Shown here: positions 48,756 through 60,742 of the stretch, one piece after another
How the letters are laid out: each line of letters opens with the position of its first letter
How positions within the stretch are numbered: the stretch's first letter is position 1
Assembly (NCBI GenBank): GCA_018902385.1
Contig: JABSSW010000063.1
Coordinates: forward strand, 1 to 64,000
Source of the DNA: Physcia stellaris
Taxonomy: Eukaryota > Ascomycota > Lecanoromycetes > Caliciales > Physciaceae
Direction: 5' to 3'
Length of the DNA stretch: 64,000 nucleotides
The notes under the pieces: model-generated
Seen by the model: the letters and a program-made list of their open reading frames with translations, nothing else
Told to the model about the DNA's origin: nothing
Databases searched by the model: none
Made by a program: the position numbers and the translations under genes

Positions 48756-50463
48756 CTATGCCTCAAGCGTATTCCTCCTACTCCTCACGCCGGGCTCTCT
48801 TTTCCCTAGTATTGCCCCCAGCGCCTGACTTAACCCCTTCCCATCGTAGGTCATCCCGCCATACTCGCCCTTTCGCCCATATAGCCTCACACATTCAATA
48901 CCCCAGCCAGCTAAGACCTCCCGATCAACCACCGGCACCCCCTCTCCCTCGAGATGTATCAGATGCGTGACATATCGCCTTACTGTGACCCCCTCGAGTC
49001 CCTTCCCTTCCTCTGCCATCGAGTAGAAATTCCCACGGCTCTCCTCCCCAGCCCTTACAATCGCCGCAATGAAATCTGATGCTCGGAACCCATCCGTCTC
49101 ACGATCAAGACTCCCATTCAGGATCAGTATCTTGAACCTCGTCTTCGCTACCGCGTCGCCGACTCCGCGTAGGATTATAGAGGGAATGATGCTCGTATAT
49201 AAGCTCCCGATGCTATAGACCACGGCTTCAGCTGTGTTAAGCGCGGACAATACGCGCGCATTAGGATGCGGCCGCATCTCGTGGCCGTAGGGGTTGATAT
49301 ACCATAGCCTTTCGATCCTCGCAGGCAGGGGGGGGCTCCCTTCATGAGTCTTGGAAAAAGCGATGCTAGCGCCGCGAAGGGTGGGAAGAGTTGACGGCGG
49401 ATTTGCGTCTTCTTCCTGCCGATGTCCATCAAGTTCGGGATCAGGTGTCGTGTTACTAGATATATTATTGAGAGCAGTAGGTTCACTAGGATGGCTAATG
49501 GCGTTTTGGCCCGTGATTGTCGTACCATCTGCTAAGCCAGCCGAGATATGATGCGTAAAGTTACTGACAATAGCCGGAAGTACCGCAGTGCGCGATTCAT
49601 CCACTCCTCCCATGATTGCTAACAGATAGATGGCGGACTCGAAGCTTCCGGAGAAGAGGCGTGCACCGGTGAGGAAGAGGTTTCCGATTGAGGCAGATTC
49701 GAAGCTGAATGTAGAGGTGGGCGGGCGGGCCCGTTTCAGGATTTCGAGGTGGAGGTGGGAGAGGATAGAGCGGATTAAGAGCGCTTGTGCGGTTGGTATG
49801 GGCGTCCAGAGGCAGGAGGTACCAGTCAGGAGAGTGATAAAGTCAGACTCAGCAAGCGAGGGGGATGAGGGAAGGCGGTGGTTGAAAAGGGTGCGGATAG
49901 GGGCGTGAGTTGGGGGAATAAGGCGGACGAGACGGCCTGTTGAGACGATTGATCAGACTCCTATCTTTATCACCCTTTGTGCAAGGCAAAGGGTCAAAAA
50001 AGGATTGCAGGTGGAAGAAGTTCGCAAGGGGAAATCTCCCTCACAGCCTCATGGAGCAATAGACACTATAGCTTCTTCTTCTTCTTCCCGCAGGTCTGAT
50101 GACATTACGGTTAAAGGATATAAGGCCCGGACTTGCACAAAAACAGTGACTTCACACAGACCTCCAGACAATACATTCCAGAATGTATGCTTGGTTTGCG
50201 GATTCAATACTAGGGGCACTAAACTTACTCCTAATATCACCAATACCTGGCCCTCCAAATACCCTGATAAGCTCGCTGGAAGAGCCTCCGTTGTCACTGA
50301 TAGGTATGACATATGTTAACGAGCAAGAATTCTTCTCCATAACCTCGTTAAATACATCGACCAGACTGTTGGCAGCGCTGCCGCCGGAAAACACAACAAG
50401 CCTGCGTGTTGATTGGGATGCCAGCGGACGCTTCTCAACATTCAACGTGGGGAAGAGAGACAT
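48756..50463 (-). CDS. CofD/UPF0052 family protein (YvcK-like, yeast YNL011C-like)
   Basis: Model: exon 1 50463-50229, intron 50228-49937 (292 bp), exon 2 49936-48756, 471 aa. The protein opens with RLVVFSGGSAANSL, a nucleotide-binding-like loop of the family, then ISDNGGSSSELIRVFGGPGIGDIRS, joined exactly at the intron to RLVRLIP. Exon 2 continues with SASIGNLFLTGARL (the GN-FLTG block), a family-specific insertion, then ERLWYINPYGHEMRPHPNA and VVYSIGSLYTSIIPSIILRGVG. These are the conserved blocks of the CofD-like fold, related to bacterial YvcK/GlmR. In archaea and actinobacteria CofD makes coenzyme F420, but fungi lack that route and the fungal role is not known to me. The intron is several times longer than others here. 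Confidence 0.85.
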
Positions 50464-50864
50464 TATTCAAAAAACAAACAAGGACGAATGAGAATCGGCA
50501 CAGAGGAATGAAAAGAAAAGTCTTCACTTCCCAGAAACTGAAAACTCCGAGATACATGGTTACATCTTGGGCGTGTGGAGGTGGTGTTGGCGACGCAATT
50601 CTTTCCGTACTGTTACAGATGGTACTACTCTTGTTTAGGTTCTAGTCGTGGAGGCTTTCGAAAGAGCATGGCCTTACATTGTCACAAAACAAGAGAAAAG
50701 GAACTGCTCATTCGTCCCGTCAGCGTTGAGAAAATTGTGTAGGGCAAGGGTTGGGCGTCTGTCACTGGTGGTCTCCTAGGCCGGTAGGCCCTTGGACGGT
50801 AAGGTAAGTACATAATGTAACTACCAATCTCTCACCCTCGGAAGTAAATAACAAGATATGTGGG
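50464..50864. other. Upstream region of the CofD-like gene, up to the piggyBac end
   Basis: About 400 bp of normal composition that must contain the promoter of the minus-strand CofD-like gene. The transposon end lies 400 bp from its start codon. Confidence 0.45.
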
Positions 50865-50935
50865 TATCCCATGCACGGGCAAAACTGGCACGTAAGGCTT
50901 GGCACCCCCTATCGAAATCGTCTGATATTGAAAAT
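50865..50935. repeat. Left terminal inverted repeat of the piggyBac-type transposon
   Basis: Imperfect inverted match to 60445-60517. The outermost 16 bases are identical, then TGGCACGTAAGGCTTGGCA against TGGCACGTAAGTCTTGGCA after a short indel. Confidence 0.8.
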
Positions 50936-50939
50936 TACC

Positions 50940-52414
50940 CTATATTACTCGCAAATGCTCATTAAAACAACGCTCATTGTTACATAACGATATATCGCAA
51001 AGTCTGCATTCATATACGATTCTAGAATTTCGTCGTCGTCGTTGATTACGTATCAAACTGTTACAAGAAAGTTTCTGTAACGACTTCGTTACTCGTTTTG
51101 TTTTAATCGCTTTGCATTGAGCTTGACTGCACATCTTACAATACTTGTCTTTGTTATCAAGTTTCTGTATAGTTTCATGCTCCCATACGAAAGTCTTATA
51201 GACGATTTCGGTCAAGAAGATATTAATATCTGATTTAGAATTTCTCGGCTTCGTTATTCGTTCAGAATGCTCGAAAAGGTTCGTAATGAGATCGTTTCTG
51301 AAAGCTTTGTGAGCACTATCTTGTCTTAGCTTCGCGTATGATCGTTTTTCTGTTGTATTGACGATTTTATGACTGTTTGTGATCGTTGTATTCAATAAAA
51401 AATGTCAAAACGATTTTCACGTTTTGTTACAAATTCTTTGAATATCGTAATAATTTCGTAATTGATTCGTTACGTTCATTTCGTTCATGTAATGATTGTA
51501 TAAATCAATAGATTTCGATATAAACAGCGTTTTGATCGATTCATTATCAAAAACGATTTTCGAAATTTTCGCATTAATAATCGTTTTTGCAAATTTTCGA
51601 CGTTTTCTTTCAACGTATTGTCGTTTCGTATCGATTGATGTCATGAAAAATATCACTTGTTGATCTTTTCAAGCGAATTGCAATACGTTGACATCGTTAA
51701 TTATTTTTTCGTACATGATATTTCATTCAATTTGAGTTTCATGTTTCAATTTCAAATCAGAAAGTGTCGAATTCAAATCTCGATTCGATTCTGAACGTTT
51801 TTTTTGAATTTCGATATTTGTTTTGACTTCTAACTTCTCTCGTTTCGTTTTGAAAATGCGTACAGTATCAGCGACTTCAAAATCAATACGTTTACACGTG
51901 ACAATTACATCGATCGATGTAAACAAGTTGTCAATTCATACAACGCAACTGAAATCGTTCGAAATATTTTCTTGTTGTAATAAATCGAATACAACGACTT
52001 GCGTCTTGAAATAATCTCATTTTTGATGTAAATCGTATTTAAATTCACAGAATTCTCGTCATCTTTGACATGATACAGTCAATTCAATACATAATCATCG
52101 TTGATCAATATTCATATTTTGTAATCTTTCGATTCTGACTTGAAAAATATGTGAATCGTAATAGAAAATCGATTCATGAAGCGTTGTATGATTTCGTCGA
52201 CAATTAAATGCGTATCAATATTTCAATATTGCTTGAAAGCAATACGCAAATGCTCAAAAAACTCGTTTATTTTTTGAAATACGTTTTGATGTATTGTATT
52301 AACTGAAGCAAGACGAAAAAAACGATTAATTTGCTGTCAACGCTTCAAAAATATATGTAATGAAACGAACGAATGTAAAGATTTCGTGAACTTTCTATTT
52401 CAGAAATTCTCAAT
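50940..52414 (-). pseudogene. piggyBac-like transposase, C-terminal part (decayed)
   Basis: Minus-strand fragments of a DDE_Tnp_1_7-type transposase. 51723-51926 (FTSIDVI...ADTVR) matches the region after the first catalytic acid. 51417-51656 contains VERKRRKFAKT and YNHYMNEMNVTNQLRNYY, the PGBD pattern YNxxMxGVDxxDQxRxYY. 50940-51395 ends with a Cys/His finger (CKMC...YECRLCDISLCNNERCFNEH), the zinc-binding tail of piggyBac proteins. It is interrupted by stops and frameshifts, probably from repeat-directed C-to-T change. The N-terminal part lies beyond the nested gypsy element at 59992-60371. Confidence 0.75.
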
Positions 52415-52617
52415 TGCTAGAAGCGGAGCAGGTCGGAGGTCAGAAGCACATCGAAGAGAAATTTGATCAGACGTGTTTGTCTGCTGCTGATACAGAAGGC
52501 CGTGAGACAAAAACGAAGAAGATTTCTTTTTTGTATGTAATTATGAGTTTATAAACCGGAACTTTTTCGACAATTAGAAATTCAATCTTTTACATTTTCA
52601 CATATTTGTTTTTTGCA
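52415..52617 (+). repeat. 5' LTR of gypsy family C
   Basis: 203 bp starting TGCTAGAAGC and ending TTTTGCA. It differs from the 3' LTR by about 29 transitions and one single-base indel. Confidence 0.9.
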
Positions 52618-55600
52618 ATTTGATAACATCATCGCTACATCAGTTTTTTGCATTCACATCATTGACTGTGAATAGCAAACATCATTCAAACAATCAAGCT
52701 TGTTTTTGCTCGCTAGTCAGTCTCTCATTTGTTGTTTTTATTTTGTTTCGCTTTCGCTGTCGCTATCTTGATGCTGATGTAAATCTCATCTGACAAGTCA
52801 CTCATTAATTCTCAATTTGTTTTTTGTAAAAATAGCTCGTTTGTCGAAAACTTTCGTTGAAAAAAGACTATTACAGCAAGTCAGCTGTATTCTCTTGTTA
52901 TTATTGACTAGAAAAGCAATCACAGACATTTTTTTACATTCGGCATTCTGATTTCGATATCACTTGAAATCGCTCAGCTTGCGTGATTTTTGTACGACTT
53001 CATTCAGATTGATCACGATTTTCTCTCATTGTTTAGTGACGAGAATCGTCGTACGATTCAGATTTTTATTGCCAGAAACTTCAAATTTTTTAAAATTCGA
53101 GTCAGCGATTCAGCTTATTCATCACAGTGACGTGACGTTATCGACTTTTTCGAATCGTTTTAAATCAGTTTCGTCTCGATATCGAACAATTCAGACGATC
53201 GGAAATTTTTCGTAGTTTCTTAGTCAAATCTGAGTTCACATTTAGCTCAGAATTCAGTGATTCAAGTTTTTCGATAGATCAGTCGAGAATTTCTATTCGA
53301 CAAACTTTTCTTGTTCAGCCTAGTGCTTTCATCCGAAATAGATTTCGACGAAATAGTAATTCAGAAATTCACGGTTATTCGTCACGAGTTTCAAGTTTTT
53401 CGTCAATTATCACGTTCGGAATTTCGATCGGATTTGATTCTGCGTTTGACTTCAACTCAATCGATATTCGTGTCATCTCAGCCGAAAAAATCATCTATAA
53501 TCGCTCAATTGGTTTCACTATGGTCAATCAAATTGATTCGGTTATTCAAGTCGCTATAACTGCAACTGTCACTGTCGTCGTGAATCAAGTTTCAGCCGAT
53601 TTTGCAGTTCAGATTCAACGATTTCAGCAAAACAACGACGGCGAGCGTGCCGATCGTCGCGAGCGACGAGAACAATTTTCTGATTTCGATTTTCCAGATG
53701 ATGCTGCTGCTGACGAGACTAGCTATGAAAAATCGATCTTGAAAAACTCGAAAGACATTGATTATTTTGATTTTCGACGACTGAATGATAAAAACACGAA
53801 AGTCATCGTCAATATAGATCGTCATATTTATTACAAGAACGTGTTCGTTTTCACCGATCGGCTCAAAGATTTCGAAAAGAATTTATTTGATCATCGAGTT
53901 CGTGAACTCATAGTCGAACGCATGCGTGACGACGCTTTTATCTGACAGACACTGAAGCTAAACGACATTGAAAAGAACATGTATCGTGACGCTATTATAG
54001 ATCAGTGATGTAGAGATCTAATTCGACGTTTCAAAAACGTGGCTTTCAGATTCTCAAGAATTTGCAAATTGAACGATACATTATGTCAAATGTTCGTACG
54101 AACAAAACGTTCAGAACATACGTGCAGGACATCATGCGTCATGCTAGAATCGTCGAATTTAATTTTATTTACAATCAGCTGATCATGATTTGAAATAATC
54201 TAAATTTCGATTTCAAAATGCAGATATTTGAGCCAACAATGATTATCACTTTTATTTCGTTTTTTGATGTTTTGAATGTCAAAGTTGATGTTTGACATGA
54301 AATGATTATGATCAGACGATTTTCTCAACATTTTGTCGACGTCAATGCTGACAAACGTCAAATCAATAAGCAAAATCAAAAGCGACAAAACGATTATCAA
54401 CAGCAATTCTCTGACGTCGACGGTTTTCAATTTTTTTATTTTTATTCATTTTACGCGTATTCAGACGGCTGATCGTCGTTTGATTACACGTCATATCAGT
54501 TCAAGAATTCTGCTTATCAAAATCAGAAATTTCAGTATCAGTTTTCAAACGCTTCAAGAGCATTCTCTGTCGCATTTGTTTTGTCAGTTGATTGTCAATC
54601 GCTTCAGTTAATCTTCGAAAACGCGTTCGATTCGAAATTCAAGAATCAATCTTCACGACGACAGACAAGCGAAAAAGAATTCGATAATCGTGAAGAATTT
54701 GGCAATCGAGATGACAAGGCTCGAGTCTATGTCGTCGACGAAAATGAAAAAAAAAAAAATTTGCTGAAAGTTTCCGTGATGGAAAAGATTTTCACGAGAA
54801 ACAAAAGCATGGAGAATACTATACGACGAACGAGAATTTGAACTATTACAATTCGGAAAACTATCAAAAAAACGAGATTTTCGTCAATTTCACGATGATC
54901 AAATCATCTTTATTTCGCTGTCGTCGATGTAGAAAGATTTTTTCATTTAACAACGTTTTGCACGTTCACTTGCGCATCGAATGTGAGATTTTGAACTCTG
55001 CAACGGAATCGAAATCTCAAAAGACTGAAATTTATTTTGTCGAAAACGTAATTTTCTTTTCATTCATCAAAGCTATGAAAGAGTCAGAATCGATAACATC
55101 GATTTCAGTCACGATTTTCATTCTTATTCATTTCAACGTCGATTTCTTCGGTGATGTTGACTCCGGATATGATTTTCGTGATTGAAATTATGTTAAGATT
55201 AAAGTTTCGCTGTCGTCAGAAATTATGTCAGAAAATGTTTGCTTGAATATCGGTGTTGACGTTTCGCTAATCGATCGAACTTTTTCAAGACTCAAGTTTC
55301 AGATACATTCATCCGAACGATGATTTCGTCGCTCAAAATTCGAAAACTAAATATCAATCGGCATGAAATTTGAAAATACGTCATATGCGATATTCGTATG
55401 TCAGACATCAAAGATGGCAAAACGATCATATCAGTGTTTCGTCGCGAAATTCATTTTGTCGATAATCTGAAAGCAAATATGCTCATAAACAATGACATCA
55501 CTGATTTCGAAAGTTTTGACATTAATATGACTAAACGCGAGACAATTATTGAAAACATTGAAATAGTCATTTTTCTGAAAGTTCGCTCTCTCAAATCAGC

Positions 55601-58600
55601 GATTCACAAGTCAATTTATCTGAAGAAAATTATCATCGTATTATCGCATGTCGCGATCGTTATTTCAGTTCATCACGCTGACTTGTCAGTCACACGAGAT
55701 TTCTTATTTGAGTCAGACGATGAACTAAATTTTATTATGTATGTTCATCTCGTCGACTCAGATATCAAGTGTGTAATGATGCGTAACGATAAAGATCAGC
55801 CGGTCAAAATTCTCAGAAATTATCGACTAAATCGAATATCTGAAATCGATTACTCAAATGCTTTTCATTTTGACAGTTACGTTGACGATAATTTGACGCA
55901 TTTGACAGTCAAAAGTTTAAAGTCACACATCGTGACGAATGATTCAAAAACTCATTTTCGCGTGCGTTGTAATTTACGTTGTTGTCGTCGACGTCGAAAC
56001 TGATAATTTTCCGATTACGTTCGTCTCGTCGTCGCTAGTCATTCTGTCAGAATTTTCTTACTTGTCACAAGTTTTCGTATCTGAGAAATCTTTCGCAGAC
56101 GAAACCGTTTTGTCAAACGATATCACTGTTTACAATTTCGAGGTCAACGATTTTTTCGCTAAAATTGTAGAAGAATTTTCGGTTTTATGACACGATACTG
56201 GCTTTGCGGAATTATCACAAGAAAACTGAATGCGAATATTTTTGAAATTCGACTGAAAATGCAAGATTTCTGGCAAGGCTAAAATCTATCTTCTAGAAGT
56301 CAGAAATCGCGAGCTGATAAATCGTATTTTCGACGATTTTCACAAAGTTGACAAGATGATTTGAATCAATCAATTCACGCTCTTTTTTATTCAGTTTTTT
56401 GCGTCTGGAAAATCGACGAAAACGGCGAACGTAAAAGTCGTGCAATAATAGATATTCGAAAACTAAACGTCATCATTCAGTCGGATGCTTATTCGCTGCT
56501 TTTGCAATTTGATATTATAGTCGTCGTACGAGATTGCAAGTACATTTCAGTCATCGATTGTTCAGCGTTTTTTTATCAGTGACGCGTTCATTCGGATGAT
56601 CGACATAAATTCACAGTAGTTAGTCATCGTGATCAGGAAAGTTTCAACGTAGCGATTATGGAATATAAAAATTCGTCGATTCATGTACAAAGACAAATCG
56701 ATCGTTTTTTTCGCAAGCTTCGCAAGTTTGTCAGAGTTTATGTCGATGATATTGTGATATTTTCGCGTATCAAGATCGAACACGAAACACATTTGCGAAA
56801 TGTTTTCAAAATATTTATCGAAAACAATATTTCGATCAAGTCAACTAAGACATTTCTGAATTATTCATTTGTGTCACTGTTAGATCAGAAGATTGATTCG
56901 CTAGATTTGATCACGTCAAAAGAGAAGTTGCGAACGATTTCGAAATTTCGTTTTTTTCGCACGTTTCATCAGTTGAAAACATATTTCGACTTAATCGAAT
57001 GATTACGCGATTACATTTCATATTACGCGAGAGTTTTCAAGTCTTTTCAAGACAGAAAGACGAAGTTGTTTCGAAATGAATCAACTGCTGAAAACGTTCG
57101 CAAGGCGTATTCATCAAAAACGCGAATTCAACATCTCACGATTTTCGAGCGGATTTTTTTGACGCGTTACAAGTTATTCTGACAAAATTTTTTTATTTGA
57201 TACATTCAGATATCAAACGTCAGCTTTTCATTGATTTGAATGTCAGCAAAAAATTTGACTTTGAAATTATGCTGTATTATGTCAAAGAAGTTTATCTTAG
57301 CGATAGTCAGCAGTTAGGTAAATATTTTTCACGTCACGTCATAGAATCGATTTTATTTTTAGTCGTCTCGTCATCGATGCAGAATCGAGATATTGATCAA
57401 CGAAGCTCGAGATAGCCGAAATAGTTTGAATTTTCAAAAAGATTAGACATATTGTTGAGGTTTCGTCTGACAAAATCATAATGTACACTGATCACGGTTT
57501 TGCTTTGAGCATAATCAGTCAGATCACGATGACGACTATCTCGACAAATAAATTTAATTTACGATTTGTAAAAATCTCGAATTACATTCAACGCTTCAAT
57601 CTGAATATTCGACATAAGTTTGACAAACAGCATATCGTTTTCGACGCGTTTTCTCGTTTGATCAGCGACAATATCAACGCGTCGATCGATCGACACGTCA
57701 GTGATGAAAAGCTCGACGCTCTTTTTATCGTTTCGCTAATAGAAATCGATGAAGTCTTTCGTAAACGCATTGTAAAAAATTACAAAACGGATCTAAACTG
57801 GCAAAAGATAATTAACATATTGAATATTGATGGCGAGAGCGCCACAAAGCTTTCTTTCTATAAAAAAGAAAATGAATTCATTTTTCGCTCGAAGTTCACA
57901 ATCGACGATCACGTTTACGAGTCTCATCGTCTTTGCATCTTTCATTCAGTGATACAGAATATTTTACAGCTGATTCATGACGACGATCATTTTGATTACG
58001 CTAAATGCTTCGAACAGATATCGGCTTCATACTATATTCGCGATTTATTTCGCTACTTTCGTGACTATTTGAAGACTGTTCGGATTGCCAGATATATCAA
58101 ACTAAAAACACGCTTTTTATGAATCAATGCAATCTATCTTTTTCACCGATATTTTTTCATATTATTATCATAGACTTCATCTTGGTCTTGTCTGTGACAT
58201 TTGAAAAATTAAACACGACGATATCGATCACATGCAAATACACGAAGCGATTTATTTTCATAATCGACAAGAAAATCTGATCGGCTGACGAATGAGGTAT
58301 AGTTTTGATCGATAAACTCGATATAGCGAACTGAGATATTTCAAAAATCATCATCTTTGACAGAGATCGAAAATTCTTATCCGATATGTGAACGGAAATA
58401 TTCAAGAAACTTGATGTTCGTTTGTTATATTCGACTGTTTATCATTCGCAAATCGATGACCAGTCCGAAAAAATCAATCAGATGATTGAAATAATTTTTC
58501 GGTTTCATCTGACTAAAATGACTAATCCTGATGATTGACTTAAAGTTTTATTTAAGATGCAACGACATTTCAACAATTTCACGTTTGTCATTACTGACAA

Positions 58601-59787
58601 AACTTTCAATGAGATTTCATATGACTTCATCTCGATTCAATTTATGAACGTTTTTCGGCAGCTCGCCGTTATCGATTTCATTGACGAGTTGAAACAGTCT
58701 TTCGAGTTGATCGCTAACAGTCGAAAGTCTTTCGCAAACGCTTCATTTTCGATCGTCATTCGCACACGCTTTGAGATTGCTGATGTCATCGCATTTGCTC
58801 AGATGATTAGTAAATATTATTACGACAAAAAACATCAGTCACTATTCATGAAGATTGATGATTACGCTTTTATTCGATTACATCATGGTTACAATATCTC
58901 GTCGACGGAAGTTTTAGGTTCAAAATTGAGTCAGCAATACATCGATTTCTTCAAAATTCTCGAAAAGATTGATAATCTGATTTACAAGCTGAAATTTTCG
59001 GAACACTGACGTATTCATTCAGTTTTTTTGTCGTTCAGCTAGAGTCGGCTTTTTTATTTTTCGAAAACCTCTTTGATCGGTCACGGTCAGATCATTCAGG
59101 CTTCGTACATGTCGAAAGCGATATCAAGCTGATCAAATCGTGAGAAATTGACAGACTTATCAACAAACGTGAGATCAAGCGTCGAGAAAGCGAATATCTG
59201 ATTAGATGAAAAGACTATGAGTCGCAGTACGATGAATGGCGAAATCTATCAAAACTAAAAGATCTTCAGAATTTCGTCAAAAATTATGAAGACGTTTTAC
59301 AATTCATTTTGTTTTTGTCTGAACGGCTTCAATTACAGACTATTTCGCCGTCGGTACAGAAATCAAAAATCAAATCGAACAAATTCAGAAAAGTTATCAA
59401 CGACGATATTAGTTCGGCTGATCAGCAAAAGTCTGCTGCAAAGTCAACAATACTCGCCGATCAGAAGCTAGTCGTCGTTGTTAAAAAGTTTTTCGCTGAT
59501 TTTACGTTTTTCAACAATCAATTTGTCACATTCGCGTCATTGATGTCACCAAGTCAGAAGTTCGCCGTTGTGATCAGAAAATTTTTCGCACAATTTTTAC
59601 TTCGTCGCTGACTCCGAACATCATCTCGCCGGCTTTCGTCGTCGCTGCGCTTTCCGCTGATCAGCTAGTTCGCCGCTCTTCGCGCTTGCATGGTTAGGAC
59701 TGGTATGAATATCGATATGAGATTACGATGCATAATATTGACAAATATGGCGTCGAGGCGCTGCCAGCTTATTTGATTAGGGCAGAC

Positions 59788-59991
59788 TGCTAAAAGCGAA
59801 ACAGGTCGGAGGCCAGAAGCACATCGGAGAGAAGTCTGGTCAGACGTGCCTGCCTGCTGCTGGTACAGAAGGCTCGTGAGGCAGAAGCGGAAAAGATTTC
59901 TTTCTTGTATGTAACTATGAGCTTATAAGCCGGAACTTCTCCGGCAATTAGGAATTCAGTCTTTTACATTTTCACATACTTGTTCCTTGCA
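59788..59991 (+). repeat. 3' LTR of gypsy family C, close to unmutated
   Basis: 204 bp retaining CC and GG dinucleotides (GGAGGCCAGAAG, CCTGCCTGCTGCTGG) that are lost in the 5' LTR. Confidence 0.9.
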
Positions 59992-60371
59992 TCAATACAC
60001 GTTTCAGAATGTAAGCTCATGTATAGTCAGATAGTTATATAAGCTCGTAATTCTTTTACAGTGATAAAAAATCAAATACGAGCGTATGATTTTTTCTCGT
60101 CGTCAAGATCAACAGATTTCGCGTATTGATTGATGTAATTGATCAATTTTTGAAGAATTTTTTCAATGAAAAACAAGCTAAATATATCATACGATGTACG
60201 TGATATATGTTGAGATAATTTATCAAGATCATGTTGTAAATCGTTTTTTATTTTGAGCGGTTTGAACTGTGACATGAGCCAAGACTGAAAAAGAGATTGT
60301 TTGAGCTGTTTCGTGACCGTAGGCTGATCATTTACGTGATCTGCGTCATTCGATACACGGTTTCGACCCAT
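59992..60371 (-). pseudogene. piggyBac-like transposase, N-terminal part
   Basis: Starts with a true ATG at 60371 (MGRNRVSNDADHVNDQP) and reads about 99 codons. It contains RTSYDIFSLFFIEKILQKLI and YINQYAKS, which correspond to the conserved start of the piggyBac transposase domain. The coding region is cut by the gypsy insertion at 59991/59992 and resumes on the far side at 52414. Confidence 0.75.
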
Positions 60372-60444
60372 ATTGTATTGTATACAAAAAATAACGAGAA
60401 TTGAAGAGGTATTGAAGATGTAATGTGGATGTAAAGTAGGTAGA

Positions 60445-60517
60445 AAACGCGTCGTCTGATGTTTTCGGTGGGGTACGCGAATGCCAAGACTTACGTGCCA
60501 CGCCCGTGCATGGGATA
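60445..60517. repeat. Right terminal inverted repeat of the piggyBac-type transposon
   Basis: Inverted counterpart of 50865-50935, ending GCCCGTGCATGGGATA. Confidence 0.8.
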
Positions 60518-60742
60518 GTCAGTAAGTGAACATGGTGGGAAAAGCAACCACCAGGCGCGTTTATTTACCGTCGGATCTATCTGCTTCACAACAGAGGCTA
60601 TAAAGGAAGAACAGTCCAGTGAGGCGATGAACTCTTCCAACTCGCTTTTACCACCCGTGGAGGCGTCAAATGTTCAATCAAAAAGTAGCAAAGACGCGAT
60701 CGTTGCTGTCCAATCACCACCATACAGCAGGTGATGAAAGAT
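60518..60742. other. Intergenic DNA downstream of TEL1
   Basis: 225 bp of normal composition between the right end of the piggyBac transposon and the TEL1 stop codon. It should contain the TEL1 transcript end. Confidence 0.5.

Larger units (their letters stand above)
52415..59991 (+). mobile_element. Ty3/gypsy LTR retrotransposon, family C, full length, nested in the piggyBac transposase
   Basis: A 7577-bp element with LTRs at 52415-52617 and 59788-59991 and a perfect 5-bp target duplication TCAAT (52410-52414 and 59992-59996). Plus-strand traces run in order: gag region about 53520-54200, a C2H2-like finger near 54900-54990 (FRCRRCRKIFSFNN), protease-like region around 55200-56000, reverse transcriptase 56361-57002 (AIIDIRKLNVI and VYVDDIVIFSR), RNase H about 57100-57500, integrase about 57481-58500, and C-terminal integrase with chromodomain-linker traces to about 59050. 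A further tail runs to about 59640. It is structurally complete but broken in many places. Mutation is less advanced than in families A and B, and the 3' end is almost unaffected. Confidence 0.9.
50865..60517 (-). mobile_element. piggyBac-type DNA transposon split by a nested gypsy element
   Basis: The outer ends are inverted repeats: TATCCCATGCACGGGC at 50865-50880 and its reverse complement at 60502-60517. Similarity continues for about 70 bp (TGGCACGTAAG then CTTGGCA on both sides). Without the nested element the transposon is about 2.07 kb. Its minus-strand frame is a piggyBac-like transposase: start ATG at 60371, N-terminal part 60072-60371 (DIFSLFFIEKILQKLINYIN, a known PGBD block), and the rest at 50940-52414. 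piggyBac normally duplicates TTAA. Here only a TA flanks each end symmetrically, so either the target site decayed or the family differs. The termini are unmutated, while the inner part is AT-rich. Confidence 0.8.
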
